Assembly: GCF_029869925.1 (NCBI RefSeq)
Contig: NZ_CP118605.1
Coordinates: forward strand, 930,001 to 994,000
Length of the DNA stretch: 64,000 nt
Source: Microbulbifer bruguierae
Lineage (GTDB): Bacteria > Pseudomonadota > Gammaproteobacteria > Pseudomonadales > Cellvibrionaceae
Direction of reading: 5' to 3'
Shown: piece after piece, positions 60,931-64,000 of the stretch
Layout: every line of letters starts with the position of its first letter
Numbering within the stretch: position 1 is the stretch's first letter
The notes under the pieces: generated by a model
What the model was told of the DNA's origin: nothing
Databases searched by the model: none
The model's input: only the letters and a program-made list of their open reading frames with translations
Translations under genes and position numbers: made by a program

Positions 60931-62304
60931 ATGAACAGTCTGTTTGGAAGAATGTTTCTCGGCGCCTGGCTGACCGCGGTCATCATGGTGCTGGCAGCGG
61001 TCTACATCACCCAATTCAGCGAGTTCGGCAATCCTCGGCATAAAGACCGCTGGGAAGGGCCCGAGATGTTTCGGGAACTCACTCACAACCTGCGCATGAC
61101 CCGTCGCAACGGTAGCGAACATTTCCGACACTGGCTAGAAGACCAGCCGCCCAAAGTGCAGGCGCGGATTTTTGCCCTCGACAGTCGCGGCCGCGAACTA
61201 CTCGGGCGCCAGATATCCCCATCGATGATTCCCCTCCTCGAGTCTATCAATTACCGCAACCGGGAATCCCGCGCACTGGTAGACAAAAAACCAACCGTCG
61301 CATTTTTTGTGCCCCAGCGGGACAACGACAGCCTGCGAGTAGTGTTCATTGCCGGCATGAGCAAGGAAGAACTCCTGCTTCGATTTATTCTGCGCAACTT
61401 CTGGCCAATTCTTGTGCTCGCCACCCTCGCCTCCGGCCTCGCCTGTTACTGGCTGGCGCGCTACCTGAGCAAGCCCCTGGATAATCTGCGCACGGCCACC
61501 AGACGCGTAGCCGCCGGCGACCTCAGCTATCGGGTAACGCCAACCCTGGGGGGGCACAGCCGCGAACTGGGCGAGCTCGCCGGGGACTTCGATTCCATGA
61601 CCGCGCAATTACAGGAATCCACGGCTGAGCAGCGCAGATTGATCAAAGACGTCTCCCACGAATTGCGCTCTCCGTTGGCCCGCCTGCAAGTGGCTCTCGG
61701 TATCGCACGGCAGAAAAATGTGCAGGCTCTGGACCCGGAGCTGGACAAAATCGGCAAGGCGGCGGATTACCTGGAAGACATTATCAGCGACATCCTCTCC
61801 CTCCCGGTCAGCGGTGGCGACGATCGCCCACTGGACGATGTGGTGGAAATGAACAGCCTGTTGATCGCCCTCACCGATGACCTCAAGGACGAAGCCCAGG
61901 GCAAGCAAGTACATTTCGACCTGCGCAGCGATGACCACGAATTGCTGGTCGCCACGCGCGGCAGTTCGCTGACCGCAGCGCTGGAAAACATTCTGCGCAA
62001 TGCGATTAAATACAGTCCCTGCGGCGGCCGCGTAGCAGTGGAAATCCGGCACCGGCAGGAGCAGTGCGAAATTCAGGTCACGGATTCCGGCAACGGGGTA
62101 CCAGAAGCTGAACTGAAAGCCATTTTCCGCCCCTTCTACCGCACTGATGAAGCGCGCAGCCGGGAAAGCGGCGGTTTTGGCCTGGGACTTGCCATCGCCC
62201 AGCGTACGGTTGCCCAGCACCAGGGCACCCTGGAAGCATTCAACGCCAACGGTGCGGGGCTCAGTATCCGCCTTACCCTACCGTTATTGGACACCAGTTT
62301 CTGA
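60931..62304 (+). CDS. cpxA: Envelope-stress sensor histidine kinase CpxA
   Basis: The 457-residue protein has two membrane helices (FLGAWLTAVIMVLAAVYITQ near residue 10 and FWPILVLATLASGLACYWLA near 155) enclosing a periplasmic sensor domain of about 125 residues. HAMP (LSKPLDNLRTATRRVAAGDL), a HisKA domain with IKDVSHELRSPLARLQVALG (phospho-His near 243) and a HATPase domain follow (LENILRNAIKYSPCGG, VTDSGNGVPEAELKAIFRPF, GGFGLGLAIAQRTVAQHQG). The RSPLARLQ sequence after the His is typical of CpxA. It starts four bases after the cpxR stop. Confidence 0.92.
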   Translation: MNSLFGRMFLGAWLTAVIMVLAAVYITQFSEFGNPRHKDRWEGPEMFRELTHNLRMTRRNGSEHFRHWLEDQPPKVQARIFALDSRGRELLGRQISPSMIPLLESINYRNRESRALVDKKPTVAFFVPQRDNDSLRVVFIAGMSKEELLLRFILRNFWPILVLATLASGLACYWLARYLSKPLDNLRTATRRVAAGDLSYRVTPTLGGHSRELGELAGDFDSMTAQLQESTAEQRRLIKDVSHELRSPLARLQVALGIARQKNVQALDPELDKIGKAADYLEDIISDILSLPVSGGDDRPLDDVVEMNSLLIALTDDLKDEAQGKQVHFDLRSDDHELLVATRGSSLTAALENILRNAIKYSPCGGRVAVEIRHRQEQCEIQVTDSGNGVPEAELKAIFRPFYRTDEARSRESGGFGLGLAIAQRTVAQHQGTLEAFNANGAGLSIRLTLPLLDTSF

Positions 62305-62503
62305 TCCCCTCCCGGCGGGAACTCCCCCGCCGGATTACCCATCACCAGCTACCTGCCTCATGCCACCACTGGCGAAGCCCCACACCTGCCAGTACACTCC
62401 AGAGCGAGGTATGCACCCGGTGCCGGCGGCGGCCTCTGCTTCCCGGCCCTGAAAAATTAACCGCACGCTGCGTGCGCCAATAACAGTGATCGGGGGATCC
62501 GCC

Positions 62504-63208
62504 ATGCGCTGGATACTGTACATACTGATTTTTCTCGCCCTGCTGGTACTCGCCGGCTTCTTCTTTCCTCGCGTCGTCACCACAGAGCGCAGCGTTTACA
62601 TCACTCAGCCGCCGGAGGCGGTGTTTCCCTACCTGAACAATTTCGAGAACTTCAATCAATGGTCTCCCTGGTACCAGATCGATCCCAACACCGAATATAC
62701 CTTTGAGGGTGCGCCTGAAGGCAATGGCGCTGTGATGAAGTGGAAAAGTGAAAACCCCAATGTGGGCACCGGATCCCAGACGATCACCGCCAGTGAGCCC
62801 TACTCCCGTGTCGCCACCGATCTGGACTTCGGCACCCACGGCAAAGCGCAAGCGGAGTTCAGGCTACAACCACAGGACGGCGGTACCAATGTGACCTGGT
62901 CCTTTTCCTCCGACATGGGGGGCAGTCCGATCGCTCGCTGGATGGGCCTGATGGTGGCAAAAATGGTAGGGCAATCCTATGAGGACGGGTTGCAGAAACT
63001 AAAAACCCTGACGGAAACAGAAGGCCTTTCCGGTCAGGCAAACTCCCCAATTCCAGAAAATTTGTCGACGCCGGCCGAACCTAACACGATCCAACCGGAC
63101 ACCGTGGACCCCGGAATGGAAAATCAGATTATCGAGGGCGACGATATCGAGGTTCCGGATTCCGATGGCGACGCACTGGAGGAATTCGAACAGGAAGATC
63201 AGCCCTGA
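62504..63208 (+). CDS. Membrane-anchored SRPBCC (START-like) protein with acidic tail
   Basis: The 234-residue protein begins with a membrane anchor (WILYILIFLALLVLAGFFFP), followed by a polyketide-cyclase/SRPBCC-like domain (about residues 27-168: RSVYITQPPEAVFPYLNNFE, NFNQWSPWYQIDP, NVTWSFSSDMGGSPIARWMG). An acidic, Pro-rich disordered tail runs from about 175 to 234 (IEGDDIEVPDSDGDALEEFE). The N-W-SPW block is common in this group, which binds hydrophobic ligands; no function is assigned. ATG 62504 follows GGGGGATCC; GTG 62486 would add six residues. It lies 199 nt after cpxA. Confidence 0.82.
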   Translation: MRWILYILIFLALLVLAGFFFPRVVTTERSVYITQPPEAVFPYLNNFENFNQWSPWYQIDPNTEYTFEGAPEGNGAVMKWKSENPNVGTGSQTITASEPYSRVATDLDFGTHGKAQAEFRLQPQDGGTNVTWSFSSDMGGSPIARWMGLMVAKMVGQSYEDGLQKLKTLTETEGLSGQANSPIPENLSTPAEPNTIQPDTVDPGMENQIIEGDDIEVPDSDGDALEEFEQEDQP

Positions 63209-63261
63209 CGGGCAGCTCTTCTGCTTTCTAGACAGGAAAAATTCGACAGGCAATATTCGCG

Positions 63262-64000
63262 CTACCACGTCAGTGAAGACGGCAGGCGCGGCGAGGACAG
63301 CAGTCGGGAAAATTTGTCCCAGCGCGCTTCTGGCGAATCGGAACCCTCTTCAACATACTGCTGGACCAGTTGTTTACCCCAGTTGTAATTGATCACATAG
63401 GCACCGTAGGCATCCACAAATTTCACCCGTTGCGCGGCCTTTTCCGGGCTCATGGCGGTGTATTTCTGAAACCTGTTCACCGCCTCCCTTTCTTCAATTT
63501 CACCGTCGATATACTGCCGCGCAACGATATTTTCTGCGAACTTCAATTTTGCGAGCAGAGACAGTACCCGCTGGTATTTTTCCGCACCCGCCGGATTCAG
63601 TCCCGCGAGGGGATAGAGAACATTTTTTTCAAATCGGGTTTTTTCGTCACCGGGAAAAGCGAGGTCGATTCCGTAATTGGCGCTGCCCTCCGCGATCAGG
63701 GATTGCGGGCTGAAAAGCGGATATACGCTGTACTCGACCCAGCCGCGATCTGCGACCAACTTCTGTTCGAGTAGTGCGTTGTAGGTGTGGTGGCCTGGAT
63801 ACCCCTCGTGGCAACCCAGATCAACCGCACGGTCGATATAGACAGGAAGTTCGCTATTAATCTGGATCAGGCTGTGGGATTTGCCCTGGTACCAGTTGTA
63901 ACCACTCCAGGGTTTGCCCTGTACATATTCCAGCTCGAAACTTTCGTTTGCGGGCAGCTGGATATGTGCGGCGGTGCGCGCTTTGCACTCTTTGATCGCG
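63262..64000 (-). CDS. DUF885-like putative metallopeptidase, C-terminal part (cut by window edge)
   Basis: The frame runs from the right window edge to TAG 63264-63262, giving about 245 residues without a start. It contains LGCHEGYPGHHTYNALLEQK, a HExxxGHH-type motif like the HEAxPGHH of DUF885 zinc peptidases. Next come VEYSVYPLFSPQSLIAEGSA and NYGIDLAF, where the Glu of AEG is a likely third zinc ligand. A helical C-terminal region follows (IVARQYIDGEIEEREAVNRF). Whether it has a signal peptide cannot be seen. The substrate is unknown; the assignment rests on the motif. Confidence 0.8.
   Translation of the reverse strand, partial: AIKECKARTAAHIQLPANESFELEYVQGKPWSGYNWYQGKSHSLIQINSELPVYIDRAVDLGCHEGYPGHHTYNALLEQKLVADRGWVEYSVYPLFSPQSLIAEGSANYGIDLAFPGDEKTRFEKNVLYPLAGLNPAGAEKYQRVLSLLAKLKFAENIVARQYIDGEIEEREAVNRFQKYTAMSPEKAAQRVKFVDAYGAYVINYNWGKQLVQQYVEEGSDSPEARWDKFSRLLSSPRLPSSLTW

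Overview
The window is ordinary chromosome from a GC-rich marine gammaproteobacterium. Gene content and protein flavour suggest a Cellvibrionales or Microbulbifer-like polysaccharide degrader: a secreted pullulanase with a GlyGly-CTERM-like tail, a Na+-type oxaloacetate decarboxylase, TamAB, GcvR and a CpxP/CpxR/CpxA-like set. This placement is inferred from gene content, not from a tree. I count 55 protein genes (two cut by the window edges), one tRNA-Arg(ACG) and one SRP (4.5S) RNA. I see no insertion sequence, prophage, CRISPR array or rRNA.

Layout. 1-669: end of alaA and an unknown gene. 767-5527 (minus): a compact five-gene run, epmC, 5'-3' exonuclease, pdxB, NAD-kinase-like gene and rRNA methyltransferase-like gene, with 4-nt overlaps or abutting ends and a good sigma70 promoter at 5699-5727. 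6090-9340: an unknown acidic protein, tusA, a monooxygenase-fold protein, an alpha/beta hydrolase, yheU and an exported methyltransferase-fold protein. 9594-13370: gcvR, then trmL, fldB and mnmC. 13337-20960: DUF502, glutaminyl cyclase, a lipoprotein, recQ, a serine hydrolase, a DUF533 protein and a CaCA antiporter. 21087-27141 (minus): ompW, bolA, djlA-like and oadGAB. 27420-37504 (plus): dusC, tRNA-Arg, pullulanase, ppnN, mutS and fdxA. 37632-44179: MaoC-like protein, prolyl oligopeptidase, DASS transporter, mtfA and a MocA-like protein. 44227-50631 (minus): tamB, tamA and a small membrane protein. 50862-54838: a 47-residue DUF3149-type gene behind an FNR/Anr-type box, acetoacetyl-CoA synthetase with a divergent LysR gene, and dps. 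55135-64000: M2 peptidase, SRP RNA, a double-domain QueD-like protein, rsmE, divergent cpxP/cpxRA, an SRPBCC protein and a partial HEGYPGHH peptidase.

Themes. Several genes modify RNA or the translation machinery (mnmC, trmL, dusC, rsmE, tusA, epmC, the RlmI/K-like gene). Several point to Na+-linked bioenergetics (oadGAB, the DASS carrier and the CaCA antiporter). Several exported hydrolases suggest peptide and polysaccharide scavenging (pullulanase, prolyl oligopeptidase, M2 dipeptidase, the HEGYPGHH protein). Envelope quality control is represented by TamAB and CpxPRA.

I found no new defence or mobile system. The most distinctive signals are regulatory: five GTAAA-like half-sites spaced exactly 10 bp apart midway between the divergent cpxP and cpxRA promoters, an FNR/Anr-type box placed for class II activation of the DUF3149 microgene, a second such box upstream of dps, and short perfect tandem repeats at gene ends.
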